The notes under the pieces were generated by a model. That model worked only from the letters and a program-made list of their open reading frames with translations. It searched no databases and was not told where the DNA came from. From Pseudoalteromonas holothuriae (GTDB taxonomy: Bacteria; Pseudomonadota; Gammaproteobacteria; Enterobacterales; Alteromonadaceae), in assembly GCF_945859825.1 (NCBI RefSeq), contig NZ_CAMAPC010000023.1:1-64000 (forward strand): a stretch of DNA of 64,000 bases, given 5' to 3'. Within the stretch, counting starts at the first letter, position 1; each line of letters starts with the position of its first letter. Shown one piece after another: positions 1 through 8,230 of this stretch. The translations under genes and the position numbers were made by a program.

Positions 1-84
1 CTCCTGCGGTAAACCCTGTGTTTACGCTAAACTTAATACTGTTGCTCTTTGAGTCAATTTTACTCTCAAGCTTTGATACTTAAG

Positions 85-111
85 TTATCGGGCTTACCAG
101 AAAATCCTTTA
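85..111 (-). promoter_or_regulatory. sigma-28 (FliA) promoter reading out of the left edge
   Basis: On the minus strand the sequence reads TAAA, then 15 bases, then CCCGATAA. This differs from the consensus TAAA-N15-GCCGATAA at one position. It lies after the end of flgL and points toward position 1. That is where a flagellin gene is commonly found next to flgKL. The target gene itself is not in the window. Confidence 0.7.
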
Positions 112-262
112 GCTATTTTTTTGTTTTTTTATAACCTATTGTTTTAAAATTGTTTTTATTTTTTTAATTAACAGTTATGAAGCATCAATATTTTTGGGGA
201 AATTTTGTTCTTAGAATTTAACTTAATACTAATCAATATATTATGTAAGATTTATTGTTTTT

Positions 263-340
263 ATACCAATTGCATTAAATAAGACTAGAATGAGCAATAT
301 TTTAGTAAAATTATTTTACTACTTGTTCACTGCAATTAAA
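263..340. repeat. Degenerate copy of the ATACCAATT short repeat
   Basis: ATACCAATTGCATTAAATAA at 263-282 is identical to the left ends of the repeats at 48405 and 59200. The right end is degenerate: TCACTGCAATTAAAA near 329-342 resembles the TCACTGTATTAATAAAATT of the better copy, but no AATTGGTAT end remains. The right boundary is therefore approximate. Confidence 0.5.
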
Positions 341-385
341 AGGCGCCTAAATTTAGAAGCCTGAAGTACTTGCAATGAACATGAA

Positions 386-1603
386 CTAACGAATGTAATC
401 TAATAGCGTTAAGCTCGACAACCTGCCAAATGTTGCCTGAGAAGCCTGCAATGCTGTCTCGTGCTTAGTTAAATTCGAGATTGCCTCTGCCATATCAATC
501 TCAACCAGGCCTGCTTTGGCCGATTTATTATTTATATCAAGTGCTTGATTTGCAGATAAGATACTTTCAACAGTGTTAGATCTGCCACCTAACCCCGATT
601 GAGTCTGAGAAACAACATTTTTCGCGTTGGTTAAGCCAACCATAGCATCAGCAAGTGCTTGCTGATAATCAACACTACCAAGTGTTGAATCTGTCAGCGC
701 CGTACTCAGATTATCCAATGTATTTAACACATTTTGAGTTGTGGGTTTTTCCAAATCAAAACTAAATGAAGTTGGCGCTGCGCCAGCAAAAGTCATATCC
801 ATACCTGCAGCACTTAAGCTATTACCACTAAACGTACCGCTTTGGATGGTTGCGCCACCCTGAACCACATCAAATGTTGTTGCTGATGTAACATTTATAG
901 TGATTGTATTGGCAGTTGCAGGGGCTGCTGGATCAGCGTTATAGTTCGCTTTGTGAAAATTATCAAACGAGCCTTGTTCATTAACATAGACTGTAGCCGT
1001 TGCAGGTGCTACTGAGGTGCTATCTATATTCAATCGCTTGCTAACCTTTTCAAACACATCAAAACCATTATCACTAGAGCGTATTTCTACTCCCTCCGCC
1101 ACTTTAATTTTATGCTGCCCTTGGTCACCCCTGTATGTATATTCATTGGTAACTTGGTCAAATTCATAAGTTTGAGTATTGTCTTGATATCCAGAGAAAA
1201 TATACCGACCGTCTTCAGATTTTGCATTCATCCAATCAAGCACAGCAGTTTTAATGGTATTGACCTCTTCAGCGATACCCGCCCGGTCTGAGGCCGTTAA
1301 TGCACCGTTACCTGCTTGTATTGCTAGTTGCTGCGCCTTTAACAACGATTCATTAATATTATCTAGCACCGTTTCTTGCGTTTCAAGACGACTATTCAAC
1401 ATACTGGTATTTTTCGTGTATTGCTCATTAGTCTGAATTCTATCTCCATATAGCAGCGCTCTTGCCATAGCAGATGGGTCATCACTGGCACTTAACACAC
1501 GCTTTTGTGTACTAACCTGCTGCTGCGATTTATTCACCTCTTGTTGATTGTTCAAGATTGAGTTTAAACTATTTTTATACATCAAATTATTTGATAAACG
1601 CAT
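386..1603 (-). CDS. flgL: Flagellar hook-associated protein FlgL (HAP3)
   Basis: FlgL forms the last ring of the hook-filament junction, onto which flagellin polymerises outside the cell. The 405 aa product starts MRLSNNLMYKNSL, with flagellin-like N-terminal heptads, a YIFSGYQDNTQ segment typical of FlgL, and a C-terminal helix ending LSSLTLLDYIR. It is longer than the roughly 317 aa E. coli protein; the extra length is in a Thr/Ala-rich central domain (about residues 195-285). The start has a GAGGTAATT ribosome site. It follows flgK with a 2-base gap and is the last gene of the flgJKL unit. Confidence 0.95.
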   Translation of the reverse strand: MRLSNNLMYKNSLNSILNNQQEVNKSQQQVSTQKRVLSASDDPSAMARALLYGDRIQTNEQYTKNTSMLNSRLETQETVLDNINESLLKAQQLAIQAGNGALTASDRAGIAEEVNTIKTAVLDWMNAKSEDGRYIFSGYQDNTQTYEFDQVTNEYTYRGDQGQHKIKVAEGVEIRSSDNGFDVFEKVSKRLNIDSTSVAPATATVYVNEQGSFDNFHKANYNADPAAPATANTITINVTSATTFDVVQGGATIQSGTFSGNSLSAAGMDMTFAGAAPTSFSFDLEKPTTQNVLNTLDNLSTALTDSTLGSVDYQQALADAMVGLTNAKNVVSQTQSGLGGRSNTVESILSANQALDINNKSAKAGLVEIDMAEAISNLTKHETALQASQATFGRLSSLTLLDYIR

Positions 1604-1605
1604 AA

Positions 1606-3627
1606 TTACCTCGCAGCACTAAGTAGTGTATCGAAAACAGATCGCGCTGTTGAAATGATTTGAGCTGATGCCGAGTAAGATTGTTGAAAACGTAGTAAAT
1701 TAGCCGCTTCTTCATCTAAATTTACGCCCGACATTGACTCAAACCACGCTTCTGACTGATTCGCTAACGCTTCAAAAGCAGCACCATTGGTTTTGGCTTG
1801 ATTGGCCACAACACCAATATCAGTCACTAGCCCAGCGTATGCTTCATTGAAAGTCGCTAAATTATCAGCCACTGCCGTGGTTATCACATCTTTTCGTACT
1901 AACTCACTCGATTGTAATTGAGATAAAGCAGAACCATTACGGTTATCATCAAAACCACCCGTGTTAACTTCTAGAGTAAATGTATCACCCGTAGCAGGCT
2001 GTCCTTCAATATCAAAGTTAAACCCATATCCATTAAATGGTGCCCCAGCTTGCGTCAACATATTCTTACTAGGTGGGGTAATCGTGAAAGTACTAGTACC
2101 ACTGCCATCTGTAATTTGATATTCATTTGCTGTTGCGGTCTTGGTAATGGTGATCGCACCATTTGTCAGTACCGGTGGATTACCTGGCGTGGAAGTCGCA
2201 TTAAAACCAGTGCCAATACTCGTTACCTGCCCTGCTGATATAGTACCACTACCCACATTACTAGCACCTGCGTTTGTGCGTATAGGCGATGCTAAAGCCA
2301 AGTGATTTGGCCTGTCTGTCTCTAGCGAAATAGAACTGGCCGTTGTAGAATTAAGTTTAACTAAAAAGCTATCATTAACTGCAGCACCCGCAGCAACGGA
2401 TATGTCCAAACCAAATAAATCAGCGCCCGCTGGAACCGTTGTCGTTGAATTGACAACACCACCGGTCACATTGGCTGTTGTAGGAGTACCAATCACATTA
2501 CCTTTAGCATCTATGGCTGCCACTTCAACACTTGTCGCTGTTAAAAAAGTAACTCGAAAATCAGTTGCAGGAACATTTTCGCCCAACCCTGCCTCTACAG
2601 TTGCGGTCACTGAGCCTGCACCAGTATTATCTTGATAAGCATAACCTTGTACGGTTGGGATTTTAAAAATGTCTTGCCCCATATTTCCATCAAGGTCCAT
2701 GCCTAAGCGATTCTGCTGATTAAATGCATCAGCCAAAGCAAGGCCTATTTGCCCAATTTGGTTTTGAGCAGGGTACAAAATCTCATCTCTAAACGCCAGT
2801 AAGCCGCCAATTTTTCCTTTTAGGTTAGCAATATCGACATCTAATGCGACTGCATTGCCATTTGCTACATCCAACTTGAGTTCTTTAACTTCTGGGTCAG
2901 GGTCACCATTAAGAGCTAGTGTATTAAACGTACCATTTTCCATAACTAGCGATTGACCAGATCCTAAGAAAACCATCTTTTCACCATTAGGACCATCTAT
3001 TGTTTCGATATCAACTAACTCAGCAAGATCTTTAATTGCTTCATCTCGCTCATTAAAAACTGAATTGGCAACATTAGAACCCTCTTGTCCTCGGCTCGCT
3101 GTAATTTTACTATTTAGGTTGCTGATATTTTCAATCAAATTATTTGCTTCACTGGTGTATACATTCAGTTGCTCATTCACAATCCCTTGTTGATCAAAAA
3201 CAATACCCGATAAGCGATGCATTTGGTCAACTAAGTTCTGTGAATCAGTCATAAATAAAGAGCGTGTTACAGACGATGAAGGTTGGTTAGCAGCTTCTTG
3301 TAAATTATTAAACAAAGAATTGATGCTGGTACTTAGGCTATTCGACTCTTGTGAAAACAAGGTATCAACACGAGATGATTCGGTTACAAATTGCTCATAA
3401 TAAGACTTACTCGATATATCTCTATTAAGTTGTTTTTGAGCAAAATCATTAAGTAACCTAACTGTTTCGCCACGACCAACTTGATTGCCAATCATTGTTG
3501 TATGCTCAGTACGCTCTCTAATATACCCTTTGGTATTCATATTAGAGATGTTTTTACTGGTTGTTTGCAGTAACTCGTTACTGGCACGAATGCCGTGACT
3601 GCCTATATTCATAAGATCATAGGTCAT
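1606..3627 (-). CDS. flgK: Flagellar hook-associated protein FlgK (HAP1)
   Basis: FlgK is the first junction protein at the distal end of the hook, exported by the flagellar type III system. The 673 aa product has the conserved FlgK N-terminus (MTYDLMNIGSHGIRASNELL, then NTKGYIRE) and a C-terminus with NLLRFQQSYSASAQII, both of which form the D0 coiled coil. It is longer than E. coli FlgK (about 547 aa). The extra sequence is a low-complexity Thr/Gly/Ala-rich middle region (about residues 335-560), probably surface-exposed and variable. It begins 1 base after the flgJ stop, so it is co-translated with flgJ. Confidence 0.95.
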   Translation of the reverse strand: MTYDLMNIGSHGIRASNELLQTTSKNISNMNTKGYIRERTEHTTMIGNQVGRGETVRLLNDFAQKQLNRDISSKSYYEQFVTESSRVDTLFSQESNSLSTSINSLFNNLQEAANQPSSSVTRSLFMTDSQNLVDQMHRLSGIVFDQQGIVNEQLNVYTSEANNLIENISNLNSKITASRGQEGSNVANSVFNERDEAIKDLAELVDIETIDGPNGEKMVFLGSGQSLVMENGTFNTLALNGDPDPEVKELKLDVANGNAVALDVDIANLKGKIGGLLAFRDEILYPAQNQIGQIGLALADAFNQQNRLGMDLDGNMGQDIFKIPTVQGYAYQDNTGAGSVTATVEAGLGENVPATDFRVTFLTATSVEVAAIDAKGNVIGTPTTANVTGGVVNSTTTVPAGADLFGLDISVAAGAAVNDSFLVKLNSTTASSISLETDRPNHLALASPIRTNAGASNVGSGTISAGQVTSIGTGFNATSTPGNPPVLTNGAITITKTATANEYQITDGSGTSTFTITPPSKNMLTQAGAPFNGYGFNFDIEGQPATGDTFTLEVNTGGFDDNRNGSALSQLQSSELVRKDVITTAVADNLATFNEAYAGLVTDIGVVANQAKTNGAAFEALANQSEAWFESMSGVNLDEEAANLLRFQQSYSASAQIISTARSVFDTLLSAAR

Positions 3628-3628
3628 A

Positions 3629-4585
3629 TCAATTTACTCCTTGGCGGATCAAAGAAGAGAGCATTTGTTTAAACTCTCCACGCTGTAACACACTTTTAAT
3701 CTTTTGAGCATAATTTGGGTCCGTGGCATAACCTGCCTCTTGCAAAGCATCAAGGTATTGGGCCGGCTCTTTTACTTTTTTGAGCGCTTGTTCATACCTT
3801 GGGTTATTTTGTAAAAAATCGACATAATCACTAATGCTTTCTTTAATAGAATCATATGCTCTAAAATGTGCTTGCTTTTGCACTGGCAGCCCTTGCTCAA
3901 ATTCCAGTGTCAGCTTTTTGGCGCTCTCACCATACCAAGACTTATCAGATTTGATATTAAACAAATTAAAACTACTAGAGCCATCCGGCTTCGCAATCAC
4001 ATGCTTACCCCAACCCGTTTCTAATGCAGCTTGAGCTACCATTACAGCGGGATTCAGCCCTATCTTTTGTGCTGCTTCTTTTGCATGACTCCAAAGGGCC
4101 CCAACAAATGACTCAGGGTCTTTAAAATCATCCTGGTTATCTGATTTATCGGCTGACTTTTGTGCCACATGAGACGTCGCTTCACCATTGGCGATTTTAT
4201 CGCTTTGTAAGTTTGCATTAGTACGTAAAACAGAAGCTGGCGTATAGCCCTCACCATTGGGAGCTAATTGTTGAACAATTAGATCTGCAAGGCCTAAACT
4301 CCCTTTTCCTGCAAGCTCAACAGATAACTGCTGATCGTGCATTTCTTCAAAGAACTTGACGCTACTGGAATTAAATGGACTTTCTTTATCTTCCATCGCC
4401 TCATTCGCTTTGCGCATACTCTTTAAAAGCATTTGCGTAAAAATCGACTCAAATTGCTGCGCTGCCTTTTTAAGAGCTTCATTAGATGCTTGAGAGTCAG
4501 TGCCGCTTTTTAAGGCATCTTGACGTAGGGTATTAAGATCACCTAAATCAAAAAAGTTTTGTTTGTCTAACGGATTAGTATTCAT
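3629..4585 (-). CDS. flgJ: Peptidoglycan hydrolase / rod cap FlgJ
   Basis: FlgJ caps the growing rod in the periplasm and cuts a hole in peptidoglycan for it. The 318 aa protein has both halves. The N-terminal rod-capping domain lies at about residues 30-110 (QFESIFTQMLLKSMR). The C-terminal glucosaminidase domain lies at about 155-310, with AQAALETGWGKH holding the expected catalytic Glu and a later NPRYEQAL and AGYATDP. It is the first gene after a terminator at 4640-4666 and has its own sigma-54 element at 4625-4640, so it probably opens a flgJKL transcription unit rather than ending the flgB one. Confidence 0.95.
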   Translation of the reverse strand: MNTNPLDKQNFFDLGDLNTLRQDALKSGTDSQASNEALKKAAQQFESIFTQMLLKSMRKANEAMEDKESPFNSSSVKFFEEMHDQQLSVELAGKGSLGLADLIVQQLAPNGEGYTPASVLRTNANLQSDKIANGEATSHVAQKSADKSDNQDDFKDPESFVGALWSHAKEAAQKIGLNPAVMVAQAALETGWGKHVIAKPDGSSSFNLFNIKSDKSWYGESAKKLTLEFEQGLPVQKQAHFRAYDSIKESISDYVDFLQNNPRYEQALKKVKEPAQYLDALQEAGYATDPNYAQKIKSVLQRGEFKQMLSSLIRQGVN

Positions 4586-4624
4586 CTGCTCAACGACACA
4601 TGTTGAAAATCATGTTTAAATAAA

Positions 4625-4640
4625 TGCAAGAAGTAAGCCA
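4625..4640 (-). promoter_or_regulatory. sigma-54 promoter of flgJKL
   Basis: The minus strand reads TGGCTT-N5-TTGCA. The GG and GC doublets are spaced as in the -24/-12 consensus TGGCAC-N5-TTGCA. The element ends 39 bases before the flgJ ATG and starts directly after the T-tract of the flgI terminator. The same spacing to the start codon is seen at flgB, flgF, flgP and flgT. Confidence 0.75.
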
Positions 4641-4666
4641 AAAAAAAGCCCCGATATTTCGAGGCT
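4640..4666 (-). terminator. Intrinsic terminator after flgI
   Basis: On the minus strand an 8-bp stem (AGCCTCGA pairing with TCGGGGCT, one G-U) closes an AATA loop and is followed by eight T. It lies in the 105-base gap between flgI and flgJ, so it should separate flgFGHI from flgJKL. Confidence 0.85.
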
Positions 4667-4690
4667 AACTGATTGATTAAAAATAAAACT

Positions 4691-5785
4691 TTAGATGACG
4701 ACTAATTGACCATTGATAGCGCCAGCTTCTTTAAGCGCTTCAAGAATAGCCATTAAATCACCAGGTGCTGCGCCAACTTGGTTAATAGCACGAACAAGAT
4801 CATCTAAGCTAACACCTGGGTCAAACACAAATGCCCGTGAATCATCGGTGTCAACATCAATAATACTCTGTTGTGTTACCACCGTTTCACCTTGCGCTAA
4901 TGCCTGCGGCTGAGCAACGTTTTGCTGCTCTGCAATCGTCACAGTTAAACCACCATGAGTGATTGCTGCAGGCTGCAGCTTCACATTTTTACCAATAACA
5001 ATTGTGCCAGTGCGTGAATTAACAATAATTTTGGCATTCGTATCTGCGGGCTTAAACTCTAAGTTTTCAAGTGTTGATAAGTAGGCCACACGCTGGGATG
5101 GGTCTCTTGGCGCAATAACCCTAACTGACGCTGCATCTAAAGGCTTTGCACTATTGGGGCCCACTAAAGCGTTAATTGTATCTGCTAAACGCTTTGCCGT
5201 TGTAAAATCAGGGCTATTTAAATTAAAGGTAATATGGTCACCTTGCGTGAATGGGCTTTTGACAGCGCGTTCTACCATTGCCCCATTTGGCACACGTCCA
5301 ACTGTGGGCGTATTAATGACCACACGACTTCCATCTAACCCTTCAGCACCTAATCCACCCACAATTAAACTGCCCTGAGCAATCGCATACACGTTGCCAT
5401 CTACTCCCTTCATAAAGGTCTGTAATAATGTTCCACCACGTAAACTGCCTGCACTTCCGATAGAGGAAACAGTTACATCAATTTTTTGACCCGGTTTTAC
5501 AAAGGGTGGTAAGTCTGCATGAACAGCAACAGCTGCCACATTCTTTATCTTTGGTTTTAGACTCGATGGCATGGTGATACCAAAACTACTTAGCATAGCT
5601 TTAAAACTTTGCTCAGTGAATCGACTTTGCTCCCCCGTACCTGGCAGACCAACAACCAAACCGTAACCCACTAATTGATTTGAACGCACACCTTCAACCA
5701 TACTAACGTCTTTTACTCGTTCGGCACGTACGCACTGTGAGAACAAACTACCTAGTACAACACATACTATAAGAAACATTTTCAT
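4691..5785 (-). CDS. flgI: Flagellar P-ring protein FlgI
   Basis: FlgI forms the periplasmic P ring around the rod at the peptidoglycan layer. The 364 aa product has a Sec signal peptide (MKMFLIVCVVLGSLFSQCVRA) followed by ERVKDVSMVEGVRSNQLVGYG, the family start. The C-terminus has the conserved SLDDLVRAINQVGAAPGDLMAI stretch. The length matches the family. It sits 12 bases after flgH and is the last gene before the terminator at 4640-4666. Confidence 0.96.
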   Translation of the reverse strand: MKMFLIVCVVLGSLFSQCVRAERVKDVSMVEGVRSNQLVGYGLVVGLPGTGEQSRFTEQSFKAMLSSFGITMPSSLKPKIKNVAAVAVHADLPPFVKPGQKIDVTVSSIGSAGSLRGGTLLQTFMKGVDGNVYAIAQGSLIVGGLGAEGLDGSRVVINTPTVGRVPNGAMVERAVKSPFTQGDHITFNLNSPDFTTAKRLADTINALVGPNSAKPLDAASVRVIAPRDPSQRVAYLSTLENLEFKPADTNAKIIVNSRTGTIVIGKNVKLQPAAITHGGLTVTIAEQQNVAQPQALAQGETVVTQQSIIDVDTDDSRAFVFDPGVSLDDLVRAINQVGAAPGDLMAILEALKEAGAINGQLVVI

Positions 5786-5797
5786 CGTCTTTACCTT

Positions 5798-6481
5798 TTA
5801 AAATGGCAGTAATGTACTCATAAAGAAACGAGCCAACCACCCTGCGCTTTGTGTTTCTTGATGCTGGCCTTTGCCCGAATATTGGATTCTCGCGTTAGCA
5901 ATTCTGTTCGACTGCACTGTATTGTCAGCATTTACATCCGCTGCCCTAACCAAACCTTCTAGCCTAATAAACTCTTCACCCGTATTAAGCGTTAACCACT
6001 TTTCGCCTCTAATCACTAAGTTACCATTAGGTAGAACTCTCATCACATTGACTGAAATGTTACCAACTAGGCTATTTGACTGATTTGCTTGACTATCTCC
6101 TTTAAATGAAGACTCTGATTCCAAACCAAACTGAAGGCTCTCTTTACCTATATTAATAGCAGAGCCACCCAATCCAGTAACTGGGCTAAGAGAAGCATCG
6201 GTTTCTTTGTCTGTTTGATTATTAGCAGCCTTTGATGCCTGTGTAGACTCTCTCAGTACGACAGTAATAATATCGCCTGTACGCAGTGCCTTCTTATCAG
6301 AGTATAAATCATTAGAAAGGTGCTGACTGAATAGCGAACCTGTTGCCACAATAGGATCGGCTTGTTGTTCTGGATACATTGGCGCATAGTATGGGTCATC
6401 TCTTTGCACATCAGCGTTTTGTGTTGACACGCATCCTGAAAGTAAAACGGTTACCAAAATTGCTAAGCTAAAATCACGCAT
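5798..6481 (-). CDS. flgH: Flagellar L-ring lipoprotein FlgH
   Basis: FlgH forms the outer-membrane L ring and is a lipoprotein. The 227 aa product has a short signal peptide with lipobox LLSGC near residue 17. It then carries the family segments GSLFSQHLSNDLYSD, GDIITVVLRESTQASK, and a C-terminal IRLEGLVRAADVNADN followed by RIANARIQYSGKG. It lies 15 bases after flgG and 12 before flgI, in the rod and ring unit flgFGHI. Confidence 0.96.
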   Translation of the reverse strand: MRDFSLAILVTVLLSGCVSTQNADVQRDDPYYAPMYPEQQADPIVATGSLFSQHLSNDLYSDKKALRTGDIITVVLRESTQASKAANNQTDKETDASLSPVTGLGGSAINIGKESLQFGLESESSFKGDSQANQSNSLVGNISVNVMRVLPNGNLVIRGEKWLTLNTGEEFIRLEGLVRAADVNADNTVQSNRIANARIQYSGKGQHQETQSAGWLARFFMSTLLPF

Positions 6482-6496
6482 ACTGCCCCCTAAAAA

Positions 6497-7285
6497 TTAT
6501 AACTGTTGATTGATGTAACTTAGCATTTCATCTACTGCTGAAATAACCTTTGAGTTCATTTCATAAACTCGCTGAGTTTCAATCAAATTAACTAACTCTT
6601 CCGTTACATTTACATTCGATGTCTCTAATGCGCCCTGCACGATTGACCCTAAACCGTCAACACTCGGATTACCTTGTACCGGTGCACCACTTACAGCAGT
6701 TTCGGTATACAAGTTTTGCCCGATTGGTTCTAAACCTGATGGGTTAATAAAGTCGCTAATGACCAACTGCCCTATAACCACATTCTCTGCCTGACCCGCG
6801 ATTGCCACAGACACTTCACCATCTTGTGACACCGTCACTGATTGTGCATCATCAGGGATATTCATTTGCGGCTGAATAGGAAAGCCTGCACCAGGAGTAA
6901 CAACTCGCCCTTCTTCGTCTGTGGTAAACTGACCATTACGCGAATAAGCGGTTGTGCCATCTGGCATTTGAATTTCAAAAAAACCAGGCCCTTGTATCAT
7001 CCAATCTAATGAGTTCTCAGTACTAAGCATATTACCTTGTGAGAAGTTCTTTTGGTTTGCTACCACTTTAGAGCCCGCACCTAGCATTAAACCAGAGGGC
7101 AGCTCGGTATCTTGAGAGGAGCGGCCGCCAGGTTGATTAATATTTTGATAAAGTAAGTCTTCAAATATAGCACGGCTTTTTTTGTATCCAACGGTGCTCG
7201 CATTCGCTAAATTGTTGGAAATAACGGCTATGTCAGTTTGCTGGGCGTCTAAGCCTGTTTTACTGATCCACAATGCTGGGTTCAT
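6497..7285 (-). CDS. flgG: Flagellar distal rod protein FlgG
   Basis: FlgG builds the distal rod that passes through the P and L rings. The 262 aa product starts MNPALWISKTGLDAQQTDIAV and carries NNLANASTVGYKKSRA, the rod/hook family signature. It ends in a C-terminal heptad region (QRVYEMNSKVISAVDEMLSYI). The length matches the family. It lies 18 bases after flgF. Cells secrete it through the flagellar export gate without a cleaved signal. Confidence 0.96.
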   Translation of the reverse strand: MNPALWISKTGLDAQQTDIAVISNNLANASTVGYKKSRAIFEDLLYQNINQPGGRSSQDTELPSGLMLGAGSKVVANQKNFSQGNMLSTENSLDWMIQGPGFFEIQMPDGTTAYSRNGQFTTDEEGRVVTPGAGFPIQPQMNIPDDAQSVTVSQDGEVSVAIAGQAENVVIGQLVISDFINPSGLEPIGQNLYTETAVSGAPVQGNPSVDGLGSIVQGALETSNVNVTEELVNLIETQRVYEMNSKVISAVDEMLSYINQQL

Positions 7286-7303
7286 AATATCTACCTCACT
7301 TGG

Positions 7304-8068
7304 TTAGACGATACGCAGTAGAGACACGTGACGCTCGTCTATCTCTTCCGCTGTTTTCATTAGTTTCATTTGCATTTCAAACTGGCGTTGATGGTTGATT
7401 AAATCAACCATCTCATGCACGGGATTTACGTTAGAACGCTCTAACGTGCCGCTCATGACTCGTGCAGTTGGCGAAATATCGCAAAACCCACACAAACCAT
7501 TCACCAGTGTTTCTTCTTTTGGCCTGAACAAACCGTCATTGCCTTTTTCTAATTGGCTATTGTCTGCTTCAATAATTTTTAAGCGATCTACCACTTCCAT
7601 AAAATTAGCGGGTGCGCCTTGAGGACGAATTTGAATTGAGCCATCATCACTAAATATCACTTTATCAACAGGTACTGGCAAGATAATTGGCCCACCTTCG
7701 CCAACAACTTGACGTCCATGACTGGTGATCAATGCCCCGTCTGCACGAATATTAAAATTACCTACTTTGGTGTATGCTTCATTTCCACTTTCATCCATTA
7801 CGCTGATCCACGTTTTTTGTGCAACGGATATATCTAAATCTCTACCTGTTTCTACAACAGAACCTGCTGTCATATTAGTACCAGGGCGTTCTTGCATCGC
7901 AAAAACACGTGTTGGTAAACCTTCACCGAAAGCTTGCATAGAACGCGCTTGCGCAAAGTCGGCTTTGAAACCAGTCGTATTGGCATTGGCAAGATTATTG
8001 GCTTTTATCGCCACACCTCGCAAATTCTGCTTAGCACCGGACATCGCCACATATAGCATTTTATCCAT
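7304..8068 (-). CDS. flgF: Flagellar proximal rod protein FlgF
   Basis: FlgF is one of the proximal rod proteins between the MS ring and FlgG. The 254 aa product begins MDKMLYVAMSGAKQNLRGVA and carries NNLANANTTGFKADFAQA. It ends in the usual coiled C-terminus (HQRQFEMQMKLMKTAEEID). It is the first gene of a unit: a terminator at 8187-8219 lies between it and flgE, and a sigma-54 element at 8105-8120 precedes it by 36 bases. Confidence 0.95.
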   Translation of the reverse strand: MDKMLYVAMSGAKQNLRGVAIKANNLANANTTGFKADFAQARSMQAFGEGLPTRVFAMQERPGTNMTAGSVVETGRDLDISVAQKTWISVMDESGNEAYTKVGNFNIRADGALITSHGRQVVGEGGPIILPVPVDKVIFSDDGSIQIRPQGAPANFMEVVDRLKIIEADNSQLEKGNDGLFRPKEETLVNGLCGFCDISPTARVMSGTLERSNVNPVHEMVDLINHQRQFEMQMKLMKTAEEIDERHVSLLRIV

Positions 8069-8104
8069 CGTTCTGGCCTAAATAATTTTTCATATAATGA
8101 ATAA

Positions 8105-8120
8105 AGCAATTTTAATGCCA
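8105..8120 (-). promoter_or_regulatory. sigma-54 promoter of flgFGHI
   Basis: The minus strand reads TGGCAT-N5-TTGCT, a close fit to TGGCAC-N5-TTGCW. It ends 36 bases before the flgF ATG and lies downstream of the flgE terminator. The spacing to the start codon matches the other sigma-54 elements of this locus. Confidence 0.8.
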
Positions 8121-8186
8121 GAAAAACACAACTAATATAATGAAGAACTGCCAAAGATATGACGGAAGTATAGAAAAGATATGACC

Positions 8187-8219
8187 ACAAAAAAGCCGCA
8201 AAAAATTGCGGCTTTTTTA
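8187..8219 (-). terminator. Intrinsic terminator after flgE
   Basis: GCCGCAA and TTGCGGC form a stem flanked by A and T tracts, so it can act in either direction. In the minus-strand flagellar operon it lies between flgE (ends 8231) and flgF (starts 8068). Confidence 0.85.
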
Positions 8220-8230
8220 TCAAACCGAAC

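Larger units (their letters stand above)
1..385. other. AT-rich intergenic stretch downstream of flgL
   Basis: No open reading frame here looks like a gene. The stretch holds a sigma-28 promoter pointing left (85-111) and a degenerate copy of the ATACCAATT repeat (263 to about 340). A palindromic AGGCGCCT lies near 341, but I see no convincing intrinsic terminator for flgL. It probably separates flgL from a flagellin gene outside the window. Confidence 0.6.

Noticed and set aside
7725..8081. Open frame antisense to flgF
   Set aside because: It is a shadow of flgF with no own support.
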